Shown here: in pieces, positions 33,266-40,696 of the stretch
Position numbering within the stretch: position 1 is the first letter of the stretch
Layout of the letters: each line of letters begins with the position of its first letter
Assembly: GCA_024691045.1 (NCBI GenBank)
Contig: JAILOC010000094.1
Span: forward strand, 1 to 52,130
Length of the DNA: 52,130 nt
Origin: Lachnospiraceae bacterium
GTDB lineage: Bacteria; Bacillota_A; Clostridia; Lachnospirales; Lachnospiraceae
Direction: 5' to 3'
Notes under the pieces: model-generated
What the model was told of the DNA's origin: nothing
The model's input: only the letters and a program-made list of their open reading frames with translations
The model's database searches: none
Translations under genes and position numbers: made by a program

Positions 33266-34939
33266 ATGGAGATGAACGGATCTGAAATAGTTGTTGCATG
33301 TCTGAAGGAACAGGGAGTTGATACTGTCTTCGGATATCCCGGAGGAACCATTCTCAATATTTATGATGCTCTCTACAAGCATCAGGATGAGATCAGGCAC
33401 GTCCTTACCAGCCACGAGCAGGGTGCCGCACATGCTGCGGACGGTTATGCGAGGGCAACCGGCAAGGTCGGTGTCGTTATGGCTACATCCGGCCCCGGCG
33501 CCACAAATCTTGTAACCGGAATTGCGACCGCATATATGGATTCCGTTCCCCTTGTTGCGATCACTGCCAATGTTAACCTTCCCCTTCTCGGTAAAGACAC
33601 CTTCCAGGAAATAGACATTGTCGGCGTTACAATGCCCATTACCAAGCATGGATTTATTGTTAAGAATATCAAGGACCTTGCACCAACCATACGCAAGGCA
33701 TTCAAGATAGCGAAGACCGGTCGTCCCGGCCCCGTTCTTGTAGATATCACCAAGGATGTTACCGCAGCCGTTTATGATTATGAGCCCGTTAATCCCGCTG
33801 AGCCGGAAAGAGAGACGAAGTTCACCGAGCAGGATCTTACCAAAGTTGCCGAGCTTCTCTGCAAGGCAAAGAAGCCTTTCATATATGTAGGCGGCGGTGC
33901 TATCATTTCCGATGCATCCGAAGAGGTTAAGGAGCTGGCGGATCTTCTCGATGCTCCCGTATGTGATACCCTTATGGGCAAGGGCGCTTTCGACGGTAAT
34001 TCCGACCGTTATACCGGAATGATCGGCATGCACGGAACCAAGGCATCCAACCTCGGTGTTACCGAGTGTGATCTTTTGCTTGCTCTCGGTGCCAGATTCT
34101 CCGACAGAGTTACCGGTAATCCCAAGAAGTTCGCCGAGAATGCCAAGGTTGTACATCTTGATGTAGATGCTGCGGAGATCAGCAAGAACATACCCGCTGA
34201 CGCATGCCTTATCGGAGATCTCAAGTCCACACTCAGGGCACTTAATCCTCTTATCACGAAGCAGAATCATTCCGAGTGGATGGCACATATCGCAGACCTT
34301 AAGAAAAAGTATCCTCTCGGATATGACGACAGCCAGCTTTCATGCCCTTATATCATTTCCGAGCTTGACCGCGTAACCGGCGGAAAGGCAATTGTTTCCA
34401 CCGACGTAGGCCAGCATCAGATGTGGGCAGCTCAGTATTTCCATTACACAAGGCCCAGGACCTTCCTTTCATCCGGAGGACTCGGCACAATGGGATACGG
34501 ACTCGGTGCCTGTATCGGTGCACAGGTCGGCCGTCCCGATGATATCTGTGTTAACATCGCAGGCGACGGATGCTTCAGAATGAATATGAACGAGCTTGCC
34601 ACAGCTTCAAGATATAACATTCCCATAATCGAGATCGTTATCAATAACCATGTTCTCGGAATGGTAAGACAGTGGCAGACTCTTTTCTACGGAAAGAGAT
34701 ATTCGCAGACCGTGCTCAATGATGCGGTTGATTTTTGCAAGGTTGCGGAAGGCCTCGGCTGTAAAGCAATCAAGGTAACCAAAAAGGAAGAGGTTGCAAA
34801 GGCTCTCGAAGAAGCGATCGCGGCCAAGGCTCCCGTTCTCATTGAATGCATCATCCCGGAGGATGACAAGGTATTCCCGATGGTTCCCGCCGGTGCACCG
34901 CTCAGCGAAGTATTCGACGCAAATGACATAAAGGAATGA
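33266..34939 (+). CDS. ilvB: acetolactate synthase, large subunit
   Basis: Thiamine diphosphate enzyme joining pyruvate units (or pyruvate and 2-ketobutyrate) at the first common step of branched-chain synthesis. Features: GYPGGTILNIYDAL, catalytic Glu in SHEQGAAHAADGYARATGK, FAD/ThDP regions, and the GDGCFRMNMNELATASRYNIP segment with Asn in INNHVLG that binds Mg-ThDP. 557 residues. The start follows AGGAGAATT. The regulatory small subunit ilvN is not adjacent, so it is either elsewhere or absent. The L,D-transpeptidase gene starts 7 bp after the stop. Confidence 0.95.
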   Translation: MEMNGSEIVVACLKEQGVDTVFGYPGGTILNIYDALYKHQDEIRHVLTSHEQGAAHAADGYARATGKVGVVMATSGPGATNLVTGIATAYMDSVPLVAITANVNLPLLGKDTFQEIDIVGVTMPITKHGFIVKNIKDLAPTIRKAFKIAKTGRPGPVLVDITKDVTAAVYDYEPVNPAEPERETKFTEQDLTKVAELLCKAKKPFIYVGGGAIISDASEEVKELADLLDAPVCDTLMGKGAFDGNSDRYTGMIGMHGTKASNLGVTECDLLLALGARFSDRVTGNPKKFAENAKVVHLDVDAAEISKNIPADACLIGDLKSTLRALNPLITKQNHSEWMAHIADLKKKYPLGYDDSQLSCPYIISELDRVTGGKAIVSTDVGQHQMWAAQYFHYTRPRTFLSSGGLGTMGYGLGACIGAQVGRPDDICVNIAGDGCFRMNMNELATASRYNIPIIEIVINNHVLGMVRQWQTLFYGKRYSQTVLNDAVDFCKVAEGLGCKAIKVTKKEEVAKALEEAIAAKAPVLIECIIPEDDKVFPMVPAGAPLSEVFDANDIKE

Positions 34940-34946
34940 CCGTTAA

Positions 34947-36371
34947 ATGTCCGAAGTTTTAAAGAAACATAAAATGATGATCGCAGGGATATCGGTCTTT
35001 TTCGGGCTGATGATCCTTGGTTATCTTGCGGTATCCGTATATTTCATGACGAGGTTTCTTCCCAATACGTGGATATACGGAGTGTACGCGACCGGTAGAA
35101 CTGCAGATGCGGTTGCCGCCGAGGCTAACGCAAATATCAGATATCCGGATATAAGGATAGTTTGGGCCGACGGAAAAGAATCGATCATCGATCCCGCAGC
35201 AATCGACTTAAATGTCGATCTCAGCAAGGGGATTTACAATATCAAGGCAAAAGAGAACGCATTTCTCTGGCCCCGCGCTTTCTTCAATTCGGTATATGTG
35301 GGAGACGAGATCGATATCTCCTATAACAGCGATAAGCTAAGAAGCGAATTCGAAAAGCTCGACATTGTATTAAATGAAAGAAATAATACACCTGTCTATA
35401 AAATAGTGTTTGACTCCGTGGAAGGCTACGGGGTGTACGATAATCATTCCGCACGTATTAACCTCGACAAGGTTCTTGCCGTTCTGAACAAGAAGCTTTC
35501 CGAAGGAACAACACTTCTCGTGCTGGATGAATCCTTTTATCAGGATGAGCCCTATACCAATGAAGAAAAGAAGCTTCAAAGTGAATGGGAAGAGCTTTCG
35601 GATTATCTGTCCACAGACATTGTCTATGATATGGGCGCGGAGAAGATCACGTTTGACTCCACTGTAATGAGCTTCCTTATCGTTTCCTCAAACGGAATGC
35701 CCGTAAGGGACGATGAAGGAAATTACATTATCGATGACGAAGCTGTGGAAAAGTGGGTCGACGATCTTTGCACCGCTTACAATACCTACGGACTCGACAG
35801 ACAGTTCAAGGCAACGAACGGTAATATCGTCACCATCCCTGCATTTTATTCGACCTACGGAACTGAGCTTGATCATAATGCTGAGCTCAGATACCTGAAG
35901 GATATCATTCATTCCGATTCGATAAGGGACGGAGAGCCGGATGTTCATGTTCCGAAGTACGTTCACGAGGCAACCTTCAGGGGACTCAACGATATCGGTG
36001 ATACTTATATAGAGGTCGATCTGTCGGACCAGTATATGTATTACTACAAGGACGGTGAGCTGATCCTTGAGACGGATATAGTTTCCGGAGACATTCCGAA
36101 GGGCTGGACGACCCCGAGAGGTGTTTTTGCGATAAACGGCAAATATACAGATACTTATCTCTACGGAAGGGACTATATAGATTTTGTTTCCTACTGGATG
36201 CCGTATTTCAGGGGCTACGGACTTCACGATTCCGACTGGAGGGATGAATGGGGCGGAGATATCTACACGTATGACGGCTCCCACGGCTGTATAAATATGT
36301 GCAAGGACGCGGCAAGAACGGTATTTGAGAATATCGAGATAGGAACGCCGGTCGTTGTTTATGATTATTAG
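34947..36371 (+). CDS. L,D-transpeptidase with N-terminal membrane anchor
   Basis: Cross-links peptidoglycan stem peptides through 3-3 bonds or attaches proteins to them. One N-terminal helix (MIAGISVFFGLMILGYLAVS), then a long extracellular region (about 60-340) with features of the peptidoglycan-binding domain that precedes YkuD domains in clostridia, and the YkuD domain (about 350-474) with YIEVDLSDQYMYYYKDG, GLHDSDW and the active-site SHGCINM. 474 residues. It lies 7 bp after ilvB and is probably read from the same mRNA, though unrelated in function. Confidence 0.92.
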   Translation: MSEVLKKHKMMIAGISVFFGLMILGYLAVSVYFMTRFLPNTWIYGVYATGRTADAVAAEANANIRYPDIRIVWADGKESIIDPAAIDLNVDLSKGIYNIKAKENAFLWPRAFFNSVYVGDEIDISYNSDKLRSEFEKLDIVLNERNNTPVYKIVFDSVEGYGVYDNHSARINLDKVLAVLNKKLSEGTTLLVLDESFYQDEPYTNEEKKLQSEWEELSDYLSTDIVYDMGAEKITFDSTVMSFLIVSSNGMPVRDDEGNYIIDDEAVEKWVDDLCTAYNTYGLDRQFKATNGNIVTIPAFYSTYGTELDHNAELRYLKDIIHSDSIRDGEPDVHVPKYVHEATFRGLNDIGDTYIEVDLSDQYMYYYKDGELILETDIVSGDIPKGWTTPRGVFAINGKYTDTYLYGRDYIDFVSYWMPYFRGYGLHDSDWRDEWGGDIYTYDGSHGCINMCKDAARTVFENIEIGTPVVVYDY

Positions 36372-36400
36372 TTGACTTAAGGCTCTTAAAAGATTATTTT
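36372..36400 (+). promoter_or_regulatory. probable promoter for serC-serA
   Basis: TTGACT (36372-36377), 17-bp spacer, TATTTT (36395-36400), directly after the transpeptidase stop. A compact hairpin TGCCGC-TTGT-GCGGCA at 36459-36474 sits just before the ribosome site TAGGAGG. No glycine or serine riboswitch is recognised in this 119-bp gap. Confidence 0.45.
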
Positions 36401-36490
36401 AAAGAAGTTAATATTTTTCAAGAAGTTAGGCGGATAATTTCGCTTACATAAAACATATGCCGCTTGTGCGGCAAATTTAGGAGGTAAAAA

Positions 36491-37573
36491 ATGTCAAGAG
36501 TTTATAATTTCTCGGCGGGACCTGCAGTATTACCTGAAGAGGTTCTCAAAGAAGCAGCAGAAGAGATGATGGATTACAAGGGATCCGGTCAGTCCGTAAT
36601 GGAGATGAGCCACAGATCCAAGGTTTACGATACCATCATTAAAGAAGCTGAAGCAGATCTCAGGGATCTTATGAATATTCCTGACAATTACAAGGTTCTC
36701 TTCCTTCAGGGCGGAGCTTCCCAGTTCTTCGCAGAGGTTCCCATGAACATGATGAAGAATAAGAAAGCCGGATATATCATCACCGGACAGTGGGCTAAGA
36801 AGGCATTCCAGGAGGCCAAGATCTACGGTGAGGCTGTTGAGCTTGCTTCCAGTGCAGACAAGACCTTCAGCTACATTCCCGATTGCTCCGATCTTCCCAT
36901 CACCGATGATATGGATTACGTATACATCTGTGAGAACAACACCATCTACGGAACCAAGTACAAGACACTTCCCAACACCAAGGGCAAGATCCTTGTTTCC
37001 GATGTTTCATCCTGTTTCCTTTCCGAGCCCGTTGATGTGACCAAGTACGGCGTTATCTACGGCGGCGTTCAGAAGAACGTTGGACCTGCAGGATGTGTTA
37101 TCGCTATCATCAGAGAGGATCTCATCACTGACGAGTGTCTTCCCGGAACTCCCACCATGCTCAAGTGGAAGACCCAGGCTGACAACGATTCCCTTTACAA
37201 CACTCCTCCCTGCTACACCATCTACATCTGCGGCAAGGTATTCAAGTGGCTCAAGAAGCTGGGCGGACTTGAGGAGATGAAGAAGAGAAATGAAGAGAAG
37301 GCTAAGATCCTTTATGATTTCCTTGATTCCTCCAAGCTTTTCAAGGGAACTGTAGTAAAAGAGGACAGATCCCTTATGAATGTACCTTTTGTTACCGGAA
37401 ATGAAGAGCTTGATGCCAAGTTCGTCAAGGAAGCTACCGAAGCAGGATTCGTAAATCTCAAGGGACACAGATCCGTCGGCGGTATGAGAGCATCCATCTA
37501 CAATGCTATGCCCAAAGAGGGCGTTGAGAAGCTTGTAGAGTTCATGAAGAAGTTTGAAGCTGAGAATGCCTGA
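36491..37573 (+). CDS. serC: phosphoserine aminotransferase
   Basis: PLP-dependent transfer of an amino group from glutamate to 3-phosphohydroxypyruvate, making phosphoserine. Features: RVYNFSAGPAVLPEEVL, VMEMSHRSKVY, LFLQGGASQFF and the PLP lysine in YGGVQKNVGPAGC; C-terminal GHRSVGGMRASIYNA. 360 residues, normal length. serA starts 24 bp downstream and supplies the substrate. Codon use is strongly biased to G- and C-ending codons as in other highly expressed genes here. Confidence 0.97.
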   Translation: MSRVYNFSAGPAVLPEEVLKEAAEEMMDYKGSGQSVMEMSHRSKVYDTIIKEAEADLRDLMNIPDNYKVLFLQGGASQFFAEVPMNMMKNKKAGYIITGQWAKKAFQEAKIYGEAVELASSADKTFSYIPDCSDLPITDDMDYVYICENNTIYGTKYKTLPNTKGKILVSDVSSCFLSEPVDVTKYGVIYGGVQKNVGPAGCVIAIIREDLITDECLPGTPTMLKWKTQADNDSLYNTPPCYTIYICGKVFKWLKKLGGLEEMKKRNEEKAKILYDFLDSSKLFKGTVVKEDRSLMNVPFVTGNEELDAKFVKEATEAGFVNLKGHRSVGGMRASIYNAMPKEGVEKLVEFMKKFEAENA

Positions 37574-37597
37574 TCGGCTATTTGAAAGGAGTTTTTC

Positions 37598-38764
37598 ATG
37601 TTTAAGATAAATTGCCTTAATCCTATTTCCCAGGTAGGTCTTGCAGACCTGACCGGAGATTTCCATATTACCGATAAGGTAGACGGAGCAGAGGGAATCC
37701 TTGTAAGAAGCGCTTCCATGCATGAGATGGAGCTTCCTGACAGCCTTCTTGCAGTTGCAAGAGCAGGTGCCGGCGTTAACAATATCCCTCTTGATAAGTG
37801 CGCAGAGAAGGGAATCGTTGTCTTCAACACTCCCGGTGCTAATGCTAACGGCGTTAAGGAACTCGTTCTTGCAGGTATGCTCCTTGCTGCAAGAGATATC
37901 GTAGGCGGCATTGAGTGGATCAAGGAAAACGCATCCGATGCGGATATTGCCAAGACAGCAGAGAAGCAGAAGAAGAATTACGCCGGTACTGAGATCGCAG
38001 GCAAGAAGCTCGGTGTCATCGGACTCGGCGCGATCGGTGTCAAGGTAGCAAATGCAGCTATTCATCTCGGAATGGAAGTATACGGATACGATCCTTATCT
38101 TTCCGTTAACGCTGCATGGAATCTTTCCAGAAATGTAAAGCATGTTGAGAAGGTAGAAGAGATCTACAAGGAGTGCGATTATATCACCATCCATGTTCCT
38201 CTTCTTGATTCAACCAAGGGGACCATTAACCGCGATGCCATCTCCCAGATGAAGGACGGCGTTGTTGTCATCAATTATGCAAGAGATCTTCTTGTTTCCG
38301 AGACCGATATGCTTGAGGCTCTCAAGAACGGCAAGGTTGCAAGATACGTATCCGATTTCCCCAACCCCACCACAGCAGGACAGCCCGGTGTCATCCTTAC
38401 ACCCCACCTCGGAGCAAGCACCGAAGAATCTGAGGACAACTGTGCTAAGATGGCGGTTGCTGAGATCATGGATTATCTCAATAACGGAAATATCAAGAAT
38501 TCCGTTAACTATCCCGCAATCGACATGGGACCCTGTGACAACAAGGGAAGAATCGCCGTATTCCACAAAAATCAGGCTAACATGATCACCCAGTTCACCG
38601 CAGTCATCGGTGCTGAGAAGATCAACATCTCCGATATGATGAACAAGTCCAGAGGAGATTATGCCGTAACACTTCTCGATCTTGATGATGTTCCCACCGA
38701 GTCACTTGTTGAGAAGCTCGCAGCAGCTGAAGGCGTTATCCGCGTCAGAGTAGTAAAAGGCTGA
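37598..38764 (+). CDS. serA: D-3-phosphoglycerate dehydrogenase
   Basis: Oxidises 3-phosphoglycerate to 3-phosphohydroxypyruvate with NAD+, the entry to serine synthesis. The 388 residues have the substrate domain, a Rossmann domain with LGVIGLGAIGVKVANAA near residue 140, catalytic residues in INYARDLLV and LTPHLGASTEES, and a C-terminal ACT-type domain (VIGAEKINISDMMNKSRG) where serine may inhibit. AAGGAG precedes the start. A strong terminator follows the stop by 17 bp. Confidence 0.96.
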   Translation: MFKINCLNPISQVGLADLTGDFHITDKVDGAEGILVRSASMHEMELPDSLLAVARAGAGVNNIPLDKCAEKGIVVFNTPGANANGVKELVLAGMLLAARDIVGGIEWIKENASDADIAKTAEKQKKNYAGTEIAGKKLGVIGLGAIGVKVANAAIHLGMEVYGYDPYLSVNAAWNLSRNVKHVEKVEEIYKECDYITIHVPLLDSTKGTINRDAISQMKDGVVVINYARDLLVSETDMLEALKNGKVARYVSDFPNPTTAGQPGVILTPHLGASTEESEDNCAKMAVAEIMDYLNNGNIKNSVNYPAIDMGPCDNKGRIAVFHKNQANMITQFTAVIGAEKINISDMMNKSRGDYAVTLLDLDDVPTESLVEKLAAAEGVIRVRVVKG

Positions 38765-38780
38765 TATTTAACTAATAAGA

Positions 38781-38815
38781 AAGAGTCAGGAGAGATTATC
38801 TCCTGACTCTTTTAT
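38781..38815 (+). terminator. terminator after serA
   Basis: 13-bp perfect stem (38781-38793 with 38799-38811) around GATTA, followed by T-rich sequence. The same hairpin occurs inverted at 39005-39029. Confidence 0.9.
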
Positions 38816-38822
38816 TCTATTT

Positions 38823-38991
38823 GCGGGTGACGCGGCTGTATGATAATTCGAGGTTTCAGCGTCTGCGTTAGAAACGGCCGCCTGGCCTGAACGAAGTGAA
38901 TGGCCTGCGGCATGAGTCAGAACATTCATAGTGCAAGTTTCGCGCCTGACGCTGAAAAAACGAGAATTATCATACAAGCGGCAGGACCCGC
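38823..38991. repeat. imperfect inverted-repeat element
   Basis: Left arm 38823-38863 and right arm 38948-38991 are inverted copies sharing GCGGGT, TGTATGATAATTC and TTTCAGCGTC in the same order. The centre contains a further stem (GCCGC/GCGGC and GGCC/GGCC around an 11-16 nt loop). With the inverted terminators on each side the palindrome spans about 250 bp. It encodes no ORF I can support. Confidence 0.7.
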
Positions 38992-38999
38992 GGAGTAAC

Positions 39000-39030
39000 A
39001 AAAAAGTCAGGAGATAATCTCTCCTGACTC
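39000..39030 (-). terminator. terminator of the 87-residue gene
   Basis: Stem AGTCAGGAGA (39005-39014) with TCTCCTGACT (39020-39029); on the minus strand five T follow (39005-39001). About 28 nt are an inverted copy of the serA terminator. Confidence 0.85.
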
Positions 39031-39035
39031 TTGTT

Positions 39036-39299
39036 TTATTTCTTATCATCGTCATCGATGTCCTTGAGGCTTTCCTGCAGCTTGTTCTCCATTTCCATGG
39101 CGAATTCGCTTGCCAGGTCCATATATTCGATAAAGACATCGCTCAGGGATTTGTCCTGCTCCTCGCCGATTTTCTTCATGATCGGAGTGAGCTTGTCGAG
39201 CTGGTAGGATATAGGAGTTTTCTGTGGATCAATATCGGGCATGACCTCATTGGCATAGTCATTGATCCTTTTGAGCATTTCTCTTTGTTCGGTAGTCAT
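39036..39299 (-). CDS. 87-residue acidic protein of unknown function
   Basis: A soluble, helical, acidic protein: MTTEQREMLKRINDYANEVM at the start, a middle part with KKIGEEQDKSLSDVFIEYMD, and a DIDDDDKK tail. It has no Cys, signal peptide or membrane segment. The ribosome site is GGGGGA just before ATG, and a TATAAT promoter lies upstream on the same strand. It is transcribed toward serA and ends at its own terminator. I do not recognise the family; the repeated amphipathic helices suggest a small coiled-coil or partner protein. Confidence 0.7.
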   Translation of the reverse strand: MTTEQREMLKRINDYANEVMPDIDPQKTPISYQLDKLTPIMKKIGEEQDKSLSDVFIEYMDLASEFAMEMENKLQESLKDIDDDDKK

Positions 39300-39323
39300 T
39301 TCAGTCCCCCCTGTGTAAAATGT

Positions 39324-39352
39324 ATTATAGCACAGCCTTGTGCTTGTTTGAA
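39324..39352 (-). promoter_or_regulatory. promoter of the 87-residue gene
   Basis: Minus strand TTCAAA (39352-39347), 17-bp spacer, TATAAT (39329-39324). The spacer is occupied by an inverted repeat GCACA-GCCT-TGTGC (39330-39343), a possible operator. Confidence 0.55.
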
Positions 39353-39431
39353 CATTTTATTGATGATAAAATAAATAAGTCTATGAAATCCGCTCGCTGC
39401 GGATAAATCTAATCGAAAGGTGATCTGATCA

Positions 39432-40670
39432 ATGGCTGATGTAAGACCTTTTAATGCGTACAGACCCAGGAAGGGTATGGAGAGCGTTATCGCAGCACTT
39501 CCCTATGATGTTTATAACCGAGCTGAAAGCTGTGAGATAGTCAGGAATAATCCTGAGAGCTTTCTTGCGATCGACAGGGCGGAGACCCAGTTTTCCGATG
39601 ATGTCGATACTTATGATCCCAGAGTTTATGAGAAAGCTGCCGATATGATCCGTGAAAGGATCGCAGACGGCCGTTTTGTACAGGATGAGGGTGAACCCGG
39701 TTACTATCTCTATGAGCTTACGATGGACGGCCGATCACAGACTGGTATTGTTGCATGTGCTTCCATCGACGATTATCAGAGCGGTGTGATCAAAAAGCAT
39801 GAAAACACCCGTGCCGACAAGGAGCAGGACCGCATCAACCATGTGGATATCACCGGGTTCCAGACCGGCCCCATTTTCCTTGCTTACAGGAAGAATGAGA
39901 TTCTTTCGGCCATAATAGCCGCAGTCAAAAAGGGTGAGCCGGACTGTGAATTCATTTCCGAGGACGGTATCGGACATAAGGTTTATTCTGTAAAGGATGC
40001 CGAGAAGGTTGAGGCTATCAGGCTTGCTTTTTCGGATATGGATTCTCTCTATATTGCCGACGGCCATCACAGATGCGCAAGTGCAGTCAAGGTGGGTCTC
40101 AAGAGAAGAGGGGAAAACCCCGGATATACAGGTGATGAGGAGTTCAATTATTTCCTCAGCGTTATTTTCCCGGGCGATGAACTGAAGATACTTGATTATA
40201 ACAGGGTCGTTAAGGACCTTAACGGTCTTTCCGAGGTCCAGTTTTTCAATGAAGTAATTGACAGATTTGAAGTATGCGATGCCAGGAAGCTTTATTCTCC
40301 CGAAGATAAAGGCCTCTTTGGTATGTATTTTGACGGAAAATGGTACAAGCTCCGCGCACACCATGACCTTAAATCAGACGATCCCGTCAAGGGACTCGAT
40401 GTTTCCGTACTTCAGGACGGACTTCTCGGACCTGTTCTCGGCATCGGCGATCCCCGTACCGATAAGAGGATCGATTTTGTCGGCGGAATCCGCGGACTTG
40501 GGGAGCTTGAGAAGAGATGCCACGAGGATATGACCGTAGCCTTCTCGATGTACCCGACTTCGATTGATGAGCTTTTCAATGTTGCCGACCGTGGCCTTCT
40601 GATGCCTCCGAAGTCCACATGGTTTGAACCCAAGCTCCGCAGCGGACTTTTTCTGCATAAGATCGACTGA
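39432..40670 (+). CDS. DUF1015 family protein
   Basis: A 412-residue cytoplasmic protein typical of DUF1015: MADVRPFNAYRPRKGMESVI, PYDVYNRAE, VIKKHENTRADKEQDRINH, YIADGHHRCASAVKV and a C-terminal DFVGGIRGLGEL. The DGHHR block resembles a ParB/sulfiredoxin-like nucleotide site, but the biochemical function is not known to me. Family members are often found beside serA and serC, which matches the order here apart from the inverted-repeat element and the small minus-strand gene. The start has AAAGGTGATC upstream. Confidence 0.88.
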   Translation: MADVRPFNAYRPRKGMESVIAALPYDVYNRAESCEIVRNNPESFLAIDRAETQFSDDVDTYDPRVYEKAADMIRERIADGRFVQDEGEPGYYLYELTMDGRSQTGIVACASIDDYQSGVIKKHENTRADKEQDRINHVDITGFQTGPIFLAYRKNEILSAIIAAVKKGEPDCEFISEDGIGHKVYSVKDAEKVEAIRLAFSDMDSLYIADGHHRCASAVKVGLKRRGENPGYTGDEEFNYFLSVIFPGDELKILDYNRVVKDLNGLSEVQFFNEVIDRFEVCDARKLYSPEDKGLFGMYFDGKWYKLRAHHDLKSDDPVKGLDVSVLQDGLLGPVLGIGDPRTDKRIDFVGGIRGLGELEKRCHEDMTVAFSMYPTSIDELFNVADRGLLMPPKSTWFEPKLRSGLFLHKID

Positions 40671-40696
40671 TCATTTTCTTCAGGGGGAATTTTGCA

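Noticed and set aside
33170..34288. 372-codon minus-strand open frame inside ilvB
   Set aside because: Fully antisense to an unmistakable acetolactate synthase; no ribosome site or domain.
36459..36490. Possible riboswitch upstream of serC
   Set aside because: Only a six-bp hairpin with a tetraloop is present; no conserved aptamer elements are visible in the 119-bp gap.
37007..38194. 395-codon minus-strand open frame across serC and serA
   Set aside because: Antisense to two well-conserved enzymes; composition reflects their biased codon use.
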